Shown piece by piece: positions 1 through 9,454 of a stretch of DNA of 64,000 nucleotides (positions within the stretch are counted from its first letter, which is position 1; each line of letters begins with the position of its first letter). This DNA is from an uncultured Gammaproteobacteria bacterium. Lineage in GTDB: Bacteria > Pseudomonadota > Gammaproteobacteria > Arenicellales > JAANXG01. The DNA lies in the NCBI GenBank assembly GCA_947258975.1, contig CAMYKK010000009.1:91081-155080 (forward strand), written 5' to 3'. The position numbers and the translations under genes are program-made. A model generated the notes under the pieces. It saw only the letters and a list, made by a program, of their open reading frames with translations. It had not been told where the DNA came from and did not search any database.

Positions 1-1912
1 CTGTACGTTCAATACCATCCGGTTCCAAACCGATTCTGTCTACATGTTTATAGATATTGCCGTCGAAGTCCCGCGCATAGGGTATGTGCATATCGACTTC
101 ACCGTCACTGACACGCAGCGGTTGTGAGAACGCAACACCAATTTGATCACGCTCGCGAAAAATGTTGTTCGCAACCAAACCAAGGCCATACCAATTAGTA
201 CGAATATCAGAGAAATTATGAAGTAGACTGTAGCGCGCCTCGTCCACGCGGCTGTAACCCAGGCCGAAATTACCGATAACAGATAGATCCTTCGACACAT
301 GCAAGGCGCCGGACAGGTTCAGGGAATACGTTGTACTGTCGGAAACGCCGAACGCCCCCCCCGATGATCCGCCGAATAAACTGCCGGATTCCTCCATCCG
401 CCCAAGTTGCACGTTGAGCTCTCCCAGGTCGTCAAACCTGTACAATCCTTCCAAAACTGCCGCAGAACTGTTCTCGCCGTACTCGAAATCCTCGTTTGTC
501 GAGACCAAGCCGAAATGCATGTTAAAGCCCGTACCGCTGACAATGCCCAGGCGCATGCTATCCGATCGATGCGAGAACCCGAGATAAGGTGTAGAGAAAG
601 TCTGCCCAGACAGAAATGATAACGGCGATACGTCGGCTTGCCGCTGCAATGAACGAACCGAGCCGAAGTTGTAATCGGGGTTGGTGTTCGACTCAATCTG
701 ATAATTGAAGCCCTCGCTGTCACCACCCCGCACCGACCAAGACCAGTCGAGGGATTGATCTGCAAACGCAGAATGTTCTGCTAATGCGAAGTGGCGCTCA
801 ACGTCTAAGATCATAGTATCCACGGTCGTGTAATACACATCTAGGTCCGTAGCGTTTCCCAGGGAGAAGCGATGACCATTGAAACGTTCGTCGATGCCGG
901 CTAACAATTCCGAAACCGTCGGCCTATGATCGTTAATCCTGGCTAGCTTAGTCAGGTCGATGCCGTAGGGCCGCCCGTAAGAATCTAAGATCAAGGTTTT
1001 CTTGAGTTCCTCCTCGGGCTTATAAAGCAGCGCCCCACCCAATGCAGCCGCGACCAGCAGGGCCGGCAATGCAAGGCTTGATCCACCGCCACCGGAACTG
1101 TCACCGGTCGCGACCGAGGTGGGTCCGGCCGGGCTGTTGATGACCTGAGCCGCATCGAACACCACGCCTCGGCCATATTTGGAATCCGTGCCAACATCAC
1201 CAAAGTCTATAGCGGTCGCGAATAAAACTTGCGCCAATTCTTCTCCGTTCAAGAATGGGAACTGGCGATGCACCTCGGCGGCGATGGCTGCCATCCGCGA
1301 GGCAGCGAAGGATGTCCCCTGTACCGATGAAAAGCCCGTCACTCCCAAGGTCGCCAAATAGCGTTCTGCGGTAATCCCCGCTTGATTGCTCACCGCCAAC
1401 AGGCCGCCCGCGCCGTCGGTACCGCCAACGATCACGACACCGGGCAAATTGAACGACGCGACAGAGACGGGATTGGGATTGGGATCCGCGCCGTTGCCGG
1501 CCCGAATGGCGATAAGTTTGTTCGCGCCGGAGGCATCGTCGATGGCACTCGACACGCCATCGGACCCCTGACTCAAGGCGATACTTACTACCACCGGGTT
1601 GGCAGCTGCAGACAAGATCGCGGCATCCGTTGCGGCTTGTGTGGTGTTGAATGCGCCGTTGGCCACCTTGAAGTTTCCGATACCAATTCCAGGCGCCATT
1701 TGATTGATGATCAGTGACGACACCGTACCGTGTTGACCTGTTGTCGCGTCAAAACCAGCCGGCGAATTGGTTAAGAAATCGAACGCGAATACGACATTCA
1801 CATTGGCATTGGTTCCGGTATCGACCATCGCGACGACCTGCGCATTTACCAACGACGTCGATCCCACGCAAGCGGCGGACAGGAAAAACGTTAAAAATCT
1901 ACGAAACAACAT
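1..1912 (-). CDS. S8 (subtilisin-like) serine protease with autotransporter-type C-terminal region, 3' end outside window
   Basis: This reading frame is open from an ATG at 1912 to the window edge (637 codons), so the C-terminus is missing. A GGGAGG ribosome site lies about 6 bases before the ATG. A signal peptide covers about residues 1-24. The subtilase set is complete: Asp31 in VAMVDTG, His61 in GQHGT, Asn140 in RAGNG and Ser201 in GTSFAAS. Residues 270-292 form a Gly/Ser stretch and a hydrophobic segment. The rest resembles the beta-strand-rich transporter region of S8 autotransporters, with a QPLRVSDGEV motif near the edge. Such proteins are exported and cleave proteins at or outside the outer membrane. 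Only six residues separate the predicted signal cleavage site from the catalytic Asp, so the usual propeptide is absent. Family assignment is firm; the barrel is inferred because its end is not visible. Confidence 0.88.
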   Translation of the reverse strand, partial: MLFRRFLTFFLSAACVGSTSLVNAQVVAMVDTGTNANVNVVFAFDFLTNSPAGFDATTGQHGTVSSLIINQMAPGIGIGNFKVANGAFNTTQAATDAAILSAAANPVVVSIALSQGSDGVSSAIDDASGANKLIAIRAGNGADPNPNPVSVASFNLPGVVIVGGTDGAGGLLAVSNQAGITAERYLATLGVTGFSSVQGTSFAASRMAAIAAEVHRQFPFLNGEELAQVLFATAIDFGDVGTDSKYGRGVVFDAAQVINSPAGPTSVATGDSSGGGGSSLALPALLVAAALGGALLYKPEEELKKTLILDSYGRPYGIDLTKLARINDHRPTVSELLAGIDERFNGHRFSLGNATDLDVYYTTVDTMILDVERHFALAEHSAFADQSLDWSWSVRGGDSEGFNYQIESNTNPDYNFGSVRSLQRQADVSPLSFLSGQTFSTPYLGFSHRSDSMRLGIVSGTGFNMHFGLVSTNEDFEYGENSSAAVLEGLYRFDDLGELNVQLGRMEESGSLFGGSSGGAFGVSDSTTYSLNLSGALHVSKDLSVIGNFGLGYSRVDEARYSLLHNFSDIRTNWYGLGLVANNIFRERDQIGVAFSQPLRVSDGEVDMHIPYARDFDGNIYKHVDRIGLEPDGIERT

Positions 1913-2207
1913 CAAAACCTCCCAAACAGCGCGCTTGGTTTGTCCCCAAGTGCGAACCCGTTGTCATCAAGCGGAGTCGACCTCCAACGCCTTATTAATT
2001 ATGTGCCCCACGGCGAAGCGGGCGTATTCTAGCAACTGGCGGCCCTGGTATAAACAATGCGCTCAATATAGATGTTTGCCGTTGGCGGCGCATGCGAATT
2101 CAACGTTCCTGACCACTCGGATCTTGATCCCACAGCCCGGTGGCCTTCACCGATACACACGTATCGATCGCTGCATCCTCCATGCCGTGGCGGTCTGCAA
2201 ATGACCG

Positions 2208-2531
2208 TCATCGGTCGTGAATCTCGGCGCGCTCAATGAGCAGCCGCACGTTGTGCTGCGCAGGCACATAGTCCTCGGCATACCATTTCCAGTCGTCGCC
2301 CCAGTTCTCGTAGTCTTCCAGGTAACTGGCCAATGCCAGTCTGAGTATATGAAATGAGGACCGGGCGTTGCGGACCTTCTTCGGTGCCGTTTGCGCGGCC
2401 TCATGCTGGAGCAATTTTTCGGCCACTTCTAAACCCTCGTATACGTCGGCAGCTAAATCCTCGATCGCGCTCCAGTCAACCTGCGGCTCCAAAGACAATG
2501 ACAGTATCGACTCCAAAGATGGATAACGCAT
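2208..2531 (-). CDS. Hypothetical 107-residue acidic protein, partner of the rhomboid gene
   Basis: I do not recognise this family. The product is soluble, acidic and mostly helical by composition, with a Trp/Tyr/Asp-rich stretch near residues 73-90 (around YENWGDDWKWYAEDY). It starts 3 bases after the stop of the upstream rhomboid gene, and its GAGGG ribosome site overlaps that gene's last codons, so the two are very likely co-transcribed and translationally coupled. That context suggests a function connected with the membrane protease, but nothing in the sequence shows what it is. Codon use looks like the neighbours. Confidence 0.6.
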   Translation of the reverse strand: MRYPSLESILSLSLEPQVDWSAIEDLAADVYEGLEVAEKLLQHEAAQTAPKKVRNARSSFHILRLALASYLEDYENWGDDWKWYAEDYVPAQHNVRLLIERAEIHDR

Positions 2532-2534
2532 ATT

Positions 2535-3086
2535 TCAGGCCCTCGGTTTGAACCACACGGCAGTTATCGTTCCCGCGATCATGCCGCACAAATGGCCGTC
2601 CCAGGACACCTCTTTGGCCGTTGGCAAGATCCCCCATAATAACGTTGAACCATACATCAGACCCACCAAGGCCGCGATCACCAGCGGTACAAATCGGCGT
2701 TCCAGTACTCCGGACACAATCAGGAACACAGCAAGCCCGAATATCAAGGCACTGGCGCCAATATGCAAAGCGGGTCGTCCGAACACCCATAACAGGCTAC
2801 CGCTGAGCAAGACAATGTTTAACACGATCAACCAGGAACGCGCACGCGATCCCGCCAACAACATCAACAGTACCGTCAATGGCACGGTGTTACTCGCCAG
2901 ATGATTGAGCCCGGCGTGTAGAAACGGCATCGCGGCAACACCGCTCAGGCCCGATAAGCTGCGCGGTTCCAACCCGTATTGTCGAAGTGGAATTACGAGA
3001 TCCAACAGCGATATCGACCACACCGCCGTCACAAACAGCACGACTCCGGTAATCTCGTCTTTGACGCGGTGGGCGTGAGTCTTCAT
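2535..3086 (-). CDS. Rhomboid family intramembrane serine protease
   Basis: This is a polytopic inner-membrane protease of 183 residues with about six hydrophobic segments, the minimal rhomboid core. The catalytic pair is visible: Ser112 in GASALIFG (the GxSx motif before FG) and His164 in SWDGHLCG. The HAGLNHLASN segment at residues 57-66 carries the His/Asn residues that support the oxyanion site. Rhomboids cut single-pass membrane proteins within or near the bilayer; the substrate here is unknown. It is the first gene of a two-gene unit and is divergent from the MFS/spermidine synthase gene, separated by 141 bases. Confidence 0.92.
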   Translation of the reverse strand: MKTHAHRVKDEITGVVLFVTAVWSISLLDLVIPLRQYGLEPRSLSGLSGVAAMPFLHAGLNHLASNTVPLTVLLMLLAGSRARSWLIVLNIVLLSGSLLWVFGRPALHIGASALIFGLAVFLIVSGVLERRFVPLVIAALVGLMYGSTLLWGILPTAKEVSWDGHLCGMIAGTITAVWFKPRA

Positions 3087-3227
3087 AGATGCGGGAATAT
3101 GCGCTGCTGAACCTATTAAAAGTGCGTGAATTGTCGTCTGCTCGGCAATCTACCCCCTGCCGAGACATGTGGCGACATATCCGTTTACAATCATTGATAA
3201 TCGTTTAACTGCAATAGTCATCACCCT

Positions 3228-4766
3228 ATGCATCTCCATTCCAAACGACCCACCGGCACTTTATTCTGGTACGGCTCGACGGTGTTGTTGAGTTCCGCAT
3301 TTCTTCTGGTATTGGAAATCGTCGCCGGCCGTCTATTAGCGCCATACGTTGGCGTATCGTTGTACACGTGGACATCTATAATCGGCGTCATCCTCGCAGG
3401 ATTGTCCCTCGGCAACTGGGTGGGCGGGCGTATCGCGGACCGCGGCGCTGGTGAACTGACCGTGGGTATCACGTTGGCGGTCAGCGCCATCGCATGCTTT
3501 GGTATCCTGTCATTATTGATGTTGATCGCACGCCCGTTGCAGTCCGTCGAGTTGAGCTTGCTGAGCGCAAGTTTTACCTATGTGCTGGCATTGTTCTTCA
3601 TTCCGGCCGTTCTGCTTGGCATTGTAACGCCCCTTCTGACGACACTAGCACTCAAACTCGACACCCGCACCGGCCATGTGGTAGGTCGCATGCACGCGCT
3701 CGCGGCCTTAGGGAGCATCGCGGGCACCTTCATCACCGGTTACTGGCTCGTGCAAACCGTCGGTACCAAAAACATTATCGTCGGCACATCAGTTGCGCTG
3801 GCAATCTTGGCCATCCCGTACCTACGAGACCTTCGCCCCAGGGTGCCGCTTATGGCCGGCGCGGCACTGATTATCGGCGCGTTGTTCATAGCGACCCAAA
3901 AAGTGGAGGGCTTTGTGAATCCCTGCGATCGCGAGAGCAGCTACTATTGCTTACGGGTTATCGACGAACACGATTTCCGTGGTGAAGTTGCGGCCCGGTC
4001 GCTGATTCTCGATCACATGAATCATAGCACCAACGTGAGATATCCCCCGGATAATCTGTGGGTGCCCTATGTGCACGCGATGGATGAGATTATTCATTTT
4101 CACCTACCCGACGCTGGGTCGCTACGGTATTTCTTCGCCGGAGGCGGCGGCTACACGCATCCTCGGGCCTTGCGCCATCGTTACCCAAACGCTGACATAA
4201 CAGTCAGCGAACTTGACCCAGCCGTGACCGCAATCGCACGCTCTAGCCTGTTCTTCGCTTCACAGAACATCCGCATCATCCACGCGGACGCCCGTATTGC
4301 GTTGAAATCACTGGCAAAAGAACGCTTCGACGTGATAGTTACAGATGTCTTCCATGATGTCGCAATCCCGTACCACCTCACCACTGTCGAGTATCATCGA
4401 TTGGTTAAATCCCGCCTTAGTCAACGTGGCTTGTACCTCTTGAATGTGGTGGATGTGTTTCCGGACGCGCGGCTGGTGAAGGCGATCTCGAAGACACTCA
4501 AGACGCTATTTCAGCACGTCCACGTTTGGTTGGAACAGCCGCCCGGTATGCCGACTCGCCTTACCTACGTGGTGTCCGCCAACGATCGATTTCCCGCCCC
4601 GGATTTTGTTCAGTCTCGACGCGGCGAACCCCGGGTCTGGTATCGAGTCACGGAAATGGTGGCCGCTGCAGGAACGCCGCTCGAGCGTATACCGATCCTA
4701 AGCGATGATTTCGCCCCCGTGGAAAAATTGGTATCGGTGATGTTTACCGGACGGGCCGGCCTGTAA
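3228..4766 (+). CDS. Fused membrane transporter / spermidine synthase-like protein
   Basis: The 512-residue product has an N-terminal half with about seven hydrophobic segments (residues 15-230) of the MFS-like type found in bacterial SpeE-fusion proteins. A C-terminal aminopropyltransferase fold follows (about 240-500). The Rossmann motif appears as ITVSELDPAV, and the catalytic-region motif as DVIVTDVFHDVAIPYHLTT, close to the pattern of spermidine synthases. The family uses decarboxylated SAM or a related aminopropyl donor, but membrane-fused members often act on unknown substrates, so polyamine production is only inferred. No strong ribosome site precedes the ATG. No decarboxylase gene lies nearby. 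Confidence 0.88.
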   Translation: MHLHSKRPTGTLFWYGSTVLLSSAFLLVLEIVAGRLLAPYVGVSLYTWTSIIGVILAGLSLGNWVGGRIADRGAGELTVGITLAVSAIACFGILSLLMLIARPLQSVELSLLSASFTYVLALFFIPAVLLGIVTPLLTTLALKLDTRTGHVVGRMHALAALGSIAGTFITGYWLVQTVGTKNIIVGTSVALAILAIPYLRDLRPRVPLMAGAALIIGALFIATQKVEGFVNPCDRESSYYCLRVIDEHDFRGEVAARSLILDHMNHSTNVRYPPDNLWVPYVHAMDEIIHFHLPDAGSLRYFFAGGGGYTHPRALRHRYPNADITVSELDPAVTAIARSSLFFASQNIRIIHADARIALKSLAKERFDVIVTDVFHDVAIPYHLTTVEYHRLVKSRLSQRGLYLLNVVDVFPDARLVKAISKTLKTLFQHVHVWLEQPPGMPTRLTYVVSANDRFPAPDFVQSRRGEPRVWYRVTEMVAAAGTPLERIPILSDDFAPVEKLVSVMFTGRAGL

Positions 4767-4893
4767 TGCGACCATTGCATCGCTTGGACATGAGCGGAAT
4801 ACGAACGCTCTATATATCAACATATCCACGATCTGGATGACGGCAACGGCAGAGCGCGCGGCTGTTCGCCGCTTTGTAGCGACAAAGACTGGT

Positions 4894-5094
4894 TTAGCGG
4901 CTTTGGTCCATGCGCTCGCGACGTTCGCGCGCCGCGTTGTGCAGAACTTGCTCTACTTGCTTCGCCTTGTCGAGGGCGTCCGTCTGCGTTTTCCACACAT
5001 GGTCGCCACGATCCACGGCGCCGGATCCGTTGTCGGCGCAGCCGATGAAAACAGCGGTGATAACGGCTAGCAAGACACGAATGCACGTACGCAT
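4894..5094 (-). CDS. Small lipoprotein
   Basis: This 66-residue product has an N-terminal hydrophobic segment followed by a lipobox ending in VFIGC (Cys19), so it should be exported and lipid-anchored. The mature part is about 48 residues, charged and probably helical, ending in an Arg/Glu-rich stretch (ARERRERMDQ). A GGCGG ribosome site sits just before the ATG. The gene begins 11 bases after the GGDEF-EAL gene and is probably in its operon. No family recognised. Confidence 0.62.
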   Translation of the reverse strand: MRTCIRVLLAVITAVFIGCADNGSGAVDRGDHVWKTQTDALDKAKQVEQVLHNAARERRERMDQSR

Positions 5095-5104
5095 ATCGCC
5101 GCCT

Positions 5105-6751
5105 TTAAAGGCTCTGAACCTTTTGCGTGCGCGATATATCCAGCACCCAAGTGGCTAGTTCGTCGGCCCCGAGAGGCGCGCTCAGATAGTCTCCCTGCAG
5201 GCTGTCGCACTCTAGCTTCTTCAATGCCCGGTACGCGTATTCATTCTCTACGCCCTCACCGACGACTTTCATATCCAAGTTATGACCAAGATCTATAATC
5301 GCATGAACAATGTTCGCATGTTTGGAATTTTCCTTCATATCTACCACAAACGACTTGTCGATCTTAATCTCCTTTACCGGTAGCACGCTCAAGTGAGCCA
5401 ACGACGAGTATCCGGTGCCAAAGTCGTCGATGGAGATGCGGATACCAGTGCCGGCCAGACGTTCCAGCATGTTCGTAGCGCGCTCTTTATCGAGCATAAT
5501 ACTGGTCTCCGTCATTTCCAACACCAACTGTGAGGCGTCAAGACGGTTGGCCGCCAGCAGTCCGGTGACCCGATCGTACAGATCTTGATCATGCAGGTCC
5601 TGGGTCGAAATATTCACCGACACACCAAGCTCGATTCCGGCACGCGACCACTCGCTGAGTTGTGACAAGGCCTTTTTCAGCACCCACGCGGTGACTACCT
5701 TGATCAATCCGGTGCGTTCCGCCAAGGGAATGAACTCCTCCGGTGGAATCACACCGTGACGGGGATGGCGCCAGCGACTGAGCACCTCGACTTCGGTAAC
5801 CTCATTGGTTTTAACATCGACTTTCGGCTGGTATTGCAGCAACAATTCGTCTTGCTCCAGTGCTTGCCGCAATTCACCGACAAGCGTCACCCGACGCGGG
5901 CTGTTTTTTTCTTGTTTGTCCTCGTAGATCGTGTAACCGGACTTTTCCTGTTTTGCGCTATACATTGCTACCTCAGCGCGTTGCAAGAGGTCTTCCGCGC
6001 TGGTACCGTGCGCCGGAAACAATGCGATGCCGATGCTGGCTTGCACGTCGAGCCTGGATGGGCCGAGGTTAAACGCGGCTTTCAAGGCGTTACCGATGTT
6101 TACCGCAGTGTGAATCGCGTCCTGCTCCCCGGAGATCTTCGGGAGCAACACGACAAACTCATCGCCGCCGGACCGGGCAATGGTCTCAGTTTCCTGGACC
6201 GCTGCCTTCAGCCGCGCTGAAACCTGTTGGAGCAGCCGGTCCCCTTGATCACGCCCGAGGGCATCATTGATCTCCTTGAACCGGTCCAGGTCCATGACCA
6301 ACAGCGCCATGTTCAACTCGTCCCGGTGTGCGAGGTGCACGGCCTGCTCGAGACGATCCTGCAATAGAATGCGATTGGGCAAGTTGGTGAGTCGGTCGTG
6401 GGTCACCTCGTAGGTGGCGCGACGCTCAATCGCCTGGGCCTGTGCGCGAAGTTCGTTGGTCTGATCCACGACCATGGCCCCAGCCTGAAATGCCATGACA
6501 TTACTGACATACTGGCCCCAGATGGCGAACCCAAACGGGGACAAGTTCAATAGCCACAGGGCAACGTTGGTTTTTTGCGCTTGGATTATGCCGCCGAGCG
6601 TGACTTCTCCGTGTTCAACAAAACTCACCATACCGGTGGCAACGACGATGGCACCGACCGCGATCAGCACTCCATAGATCGCATGCTTGCTTGCCGATGC
6701 CTTGAGCAGCTTGACGTTGTCGGACAGGACCTGCAGGGTACTATGACTCAT
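5105..6751 (-). CDS. Membrane GGDEF-EAL protein (cyclic di-GMP turnover)
   Basis: The 548-residue protein begins with two hydrophobic segments (about 22-46 and 63-85) and a short linker. A GGDEF domain follows (about 115-275) with an intact SGGDEF active-site loop. The RxxD inhibitory site upstream of the loop is replaced by QETE, so product inhibition is probably lost. The C-terminal EAL domain (about 290-540) has EVL in place of EAL, and keeps the LEMTET, IDDFGTGYSS, KIDKSF and CDSLQGD motifs needed for metal binding and catalysis. It may therefore both make and degrade c-di-GMP, with phosphodiesterase activity the more likely by sequence. No periplasmic sensor domain is visible between the membrane segments. 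Confidence 0.93.
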   Translation of the reverse strand: MSHSTLQVLSDNVKLLKASASKHAIYGVLIAVGAIVVATGMVSFVEHGEVTLGGIIQAQKTNVALWLLNLSPFGFAIWGQYVSNVMAFQAGAMVVDQTNELRAQAQAIERRATYEVTHDRLTNLPNRILLQDRLEQAVHLAHRDELNMALLVMDLDRFKEINDALGRDQGDRLLQQVSARLKAAVQETETIARSGGDEFVVLLPKISGEQDAIHTAVNIGNALKAAFNLGPSRLDVQASIGIALFPAHGTSAEDLLQRAEVAMYSAKQEKSGYTIYEDKQEKNSPRRVTLVGELRQALEQDELLLQYQPKVDVKTNEVTEVEVLSRWRHPRHGVIPPEEFIPLAERTGLIKVVTAWVLKKALSQLSEWSRAGIELGVSVNISTQDLHDQDLYDRVTGLLAANRLDASQLVLEMTETSIMLDKERATNMLERLAGTGIRISIDDFGTGYSSLAHLSVLPVKEIKIDKSFVVDMKENSKHANIVHAIIDLGHNLDMKVVGEGVENEYAYRALKKLECDSLQGDYLSAPLGADELATWVLDISRTQKVQSL

Positions 6752-6991
6752 ATGCTGCTATGCTGCACCGTAATTTGCTATTCTCCCCGTTCTGTAGTCC
6801 GCATAGATAGCCCAAGGTCGTTGCAGAACAGGCTTTTTTACTCAACCAGCGCCGGGTGCCGGCTATTGGCTTTTCAGTTGTACTAAGTTTAACGCAAAAA
6901 CAGCCGATCGCTAGGAACAACCGCGATAATTCACATTCGAGTCTCCGCGCAGCGCGGCTAAGCAACCCGCACCTCCAGCATCGATCAATCC

Positions 6992-7705
6992 ATGACACTG
7001 GCAAAAATCAAAGCTCTGACTTTTGATGTATTCGGCACTGTTGTCGACTGGCGTAGCTCGATTATGCACGAAGGAAGCCGGCTCAATCGTGAAAAAGCAT
7101 TAAATGTCGACTGGTCAGAGTTCGCCGATGCCTGGCGCGGCATGTATCAACCGTCTCTGTCCCGGATCCGCAACGGGGAGCGCCCGTGGGCCAACCTGGA
7201 TCAACTCCATCGGGAGAGCCTGGAAACGCTGATACACCGATTTGGACTCGACGCGCTCGATCAAACCGAGCTCGATCACCTCAACCGGGTCTGGCACCGG
7301 CTGGAACCCTGGTCCGACGCGGTGGAGGGACTGTTGCGATTGAAACGCAATTTCATTCTGGCCACGCTTTCCAACGGGAACGTCGCGCTGTTGGTCAATA
7401 TGGCACGGCACGCAGGTCTCCCATGGGACGTGATCCTCGGTGCCGAAACGGCGAAATGCTATAAGCCGCTTCCGCAGTCCTATCTAGTCACCGCACAGCT
7501 GTTGGGGCTGGCGCCGGGGGAGTGCATGATGGTCGCGGCGCACAATGACGACCTTGAAGCAGCACGCGCATGTGGTTTTCACACCGCCTATGTGCGCAGA
7601 ACGACGGAGTATGGCCGAGGTCAGACCAAGGACTTGGAGCCGACGCGCGATTGGCACGTAATTGCTGATAATCTTATCGATTTAGCGATGAAGCTAGACT
7701 GCTGA
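6992..7705 (+). CDS. Haloacid dehalogenase, type II-like HAD hydrolase
   Basis: The 237-residue protein matches the L-2-haloacid dehalogenase branch of the HAD superfamily. The nucleophile Asp12 sits in LTFDVFGTVVDWR, motif II in ATLSNGN, the motif III Lys in KCYKPLP, and the acidic motif IV in VAAHNDDLEAA, where this subfamily usually has AAHNxDL. Members hydrolyse the carbon-halogen bond of 2-haloacids to 2-hydroxyacids, but many homologues have other small substrates, so the substrate is not proven. It is a single gene in its own transcription unit, followed by strong inverted repeats at 7716-7786. Confidence 0.85.
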   Translation: MTLAKIKALTFDVFGTVVDWRSSIMHEGSRLNREKALNVDWSEFADAWRGMYQPSLSRIRNGERPWANLDQLHRESLETLIHRFGLDALDQTELDHLNRVWHRLEPWSDAVEGLLRLKRNFILATLSNGNVALLVNMARHAGLPWDVILGAETAKCYKPLPQSYLVTAQLLGLAPGECMMVAAHNDDLEAARACGFHTAYVRRTTEYGRGQTKDLEPTRDWHVIADNLIDLAMKLDC

Positions 7706-7715
7706 TCCGTTTGGA

Positions 7716-7786
7716 CGCTGTTCCGGGCCTGGGAACAGGCGCTTCGGAACCATTGGGCCTCCGGCGACGAATTCTCGTCACCGGAA
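7716..7786 (+). terminator. Two consecutive hairpins after the HAD gene
   Basis: Two inverted repeats follow the stop at 7705. The first pairs CGCTGTTCC (from 7717) with GGGAACAGGCG (to 7741). The second, 7760-7785, pairs TCCGGCGACGA with TCGTCACCGGA around an ATTC loop, with one mismatch. Neither has a clear T-run, so this is a candidate terminator or mRNA-stabilising structure between the HAD and CHAD genes, not a proven intrinsic terminator. Confidence 0.4.
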
Positions 7787-7858
7787 GCGAAACCACGACT
7801 ATGTTAGTCTGTTGCTGGTCTATTGGTCATCGGATCTGCAGCCGGGACCCAAAAAATA

Positions 7859-9454
7859 ATGAGTTGGAATTGTCAATACAACATACCAAACAGCCTTAGC
7901 GTGCGCCGCCTTACCCAGGGGCTGAAAAGACTCGTATCTTGCACCGTAGATACCCAGCAATCTATACAGACAACTTTCTATGACACTTACGACTGGCGTT
8001 TGTACGCGAGTCGCCATGTGTTGGAAAAACAGTGCGAAAACAGCAACGCCGGAACATTGCACCTGCGTTCAATGGAGAAAACTGGTGCACACGCCGTTGT
8101 AAAAATGCCGCACGAACCGATCACTTTTTTACAGGACCTGCCGAACACGGCCATAAGACGGCAACTCGCTTCGATAATCGAAATGCGCGCGCTCCTGCCG
8201 GTTGCGAGCATCCGCAGCTGCACGACAACACTGCGACTGCTCGACACCAACCAGAAAACAGTGGCCTATCTCGAGTTGCAAGAGAGCCACGCGTTGACTT
8301 CCACCGGTCGCACCCAGGGACAAGTCATACGCCGCGCCTGTCTGGTCCCGGTCAGGGGTTACGCCACCACCGCTCGCCGGCTGTCGCGTTTGTTAACAGA
8401 GGATCTTGGGCTCGAATCCGCCGGCGGGGACCTGCTGAACGCAGTCCTGGCTGCCGGCGGCCGGCGGCCGGGCGATTACAGTTCCAAACTCGGGCTCCAA
8501 CTCGATCCGAACATGCGCGCCGACGCCGCGAGCAAGCTCGTGCTGCACCGACTACTCGACATCATGCGGGCCAACGAGCACGGCATCCGCAACCGCGTCG
8601 ATACCGAGTTTTTGCACGATTTCCGGGTCGCGGTCCGACGTACGCGTTCGCTGCTCGTGCAGTTAAATAACGTGTTTCCCGGTCGCACCCAAAACCGATA
8701 TCGGCGCGACTTTCAATGGCTGCAGCAGATTACCGGTCCGGCACGTGATATCGATGTGTATTTGTTGAAATTTGCGGAATACCAAGCGATGGTGGAGCCT
8801 CCTTTGCGCCCGGCATTAGCCCCATTACGTGTTTATCTCGAGCAACATAGCACTTCCCTGTACCGCCGCTTGACGCGTGCATTCGACACCGCCCGCTACA
8901 ACAAATTGATCGCTGATTGGCGTGCATTCCTCGATCAACCGTCACCCAAAAAATCGGCCGTACAAAACGCTGCGCGAGCAATTCATGATGTCGCCAACGA
9001 ACGCATCTGGCGACTATACCGGCGCACAATCAAAGCGGGCCGCGCGATCAACCATGACTCCCCCGCGCAGGACCTGCATGAACTCCGCAAGACATGCAAA
9101 AAATTGCGCTACATGTTGGAGCTCTTTCAAAGCATTTACCCGAAACGAGACATCAAACAGCTGATCCGGACACTCAAACAACTGCAAGACAACCTCGGCG
9201 ACTTCAATGATCTCCAGGTCCAATCCGAGGTCTTACAACAAATCAGCAAGGAAATCCACGCGAAAAACCGGGCCGGACCTGAAACCTTGATGGCTATCGG
9301 AAATCTGGTGGCGACACTGAGACAGCAACGGGAATTCGAGCGGCAGGCTTTTTTCGGCCGCTACAAAAAATTCGCGCGACCGGCGATGGCGGCCCGCTTC
9401 CGCCGTTTGTTTCGCGATGCTGGCAATGATGCCCGAGCCAATAAAGCGGCATGA
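7859..9454 (+). CDS. CYTH-like/CHAD domain protein, predicted polyphosphate-binding
   Basis: From the ATG at 7859 the product has 531 residues; an upstream in-frame TTG at 7823 is less likely. The N-terminal ~200 residues keep a weak CYTH-like pattern (TFYDTYDWRLY, then LHLRSM, and LELQESHAL) but lack the EIERKF motif, so this half may be inactive. The C-terminal ~280 residues are a CHAD domain with both signature helices: LHDFRVAVRRTRSLL and LHELRKTCKKLRYMLE, whose His and basic residues bind inorganic polyphosphate in studied CHAD proteins. The gene overlaps the following parA by 4 bases, so the two are translated together. Role inferred: attachment to polyphosphate or polyphosphate granules. 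Confidence 0.88.
   Translation: MSWNCQYNIPNSLSVRRLTQGLKRLVSCTVDTQQSIQTTFYDTYDWRLYASRHVLEKQCENSNAGTLHLRSMEKTGAHAVVKMPHEPITFLQDLPNTAIRRQLASIIEMRALLPVASIRSCTTTLRLLDTNQKTVAYLELQESHALTSTGRTQGQVIRRACLVPVRGYATTARRLSRLLTEDLGLESAGGDLLNAVLAAGGRRPGDYSSKLGLQLDPNMRADAASKLVLHRLLDIMRANEHGIRNRVDTEFLHDFRVAVRRTRSLLVQLNNVFPGRTQNRYRRDFQWLQQITGPARDIDVYLLKFAEYQAMVEPPLRPALAPLRVYLEQHSTSLYRRLTRAFDTARYNKLIADWRAFLDQPSPKKSAVQNAARAIHDVANERIWRLYRRTIKAGRAINHDSPAQDLHELRKTCKKLRYMLELFQSIYPKRDIKQLIRTLKQLQDNLGDFNDLQVQSEVLQQISKEIHAKNRAGPETLMAIGNLVATLRQQREFERQAFFGRYKKFARPAMAARFRRLFRDAGNDARANKAA

Noticed and set aside
7823..7858. TTG start at 7823 for the CHAD gene
   Set aside because: The added 12 residues have no family support, and ATG 7859 is a better start.
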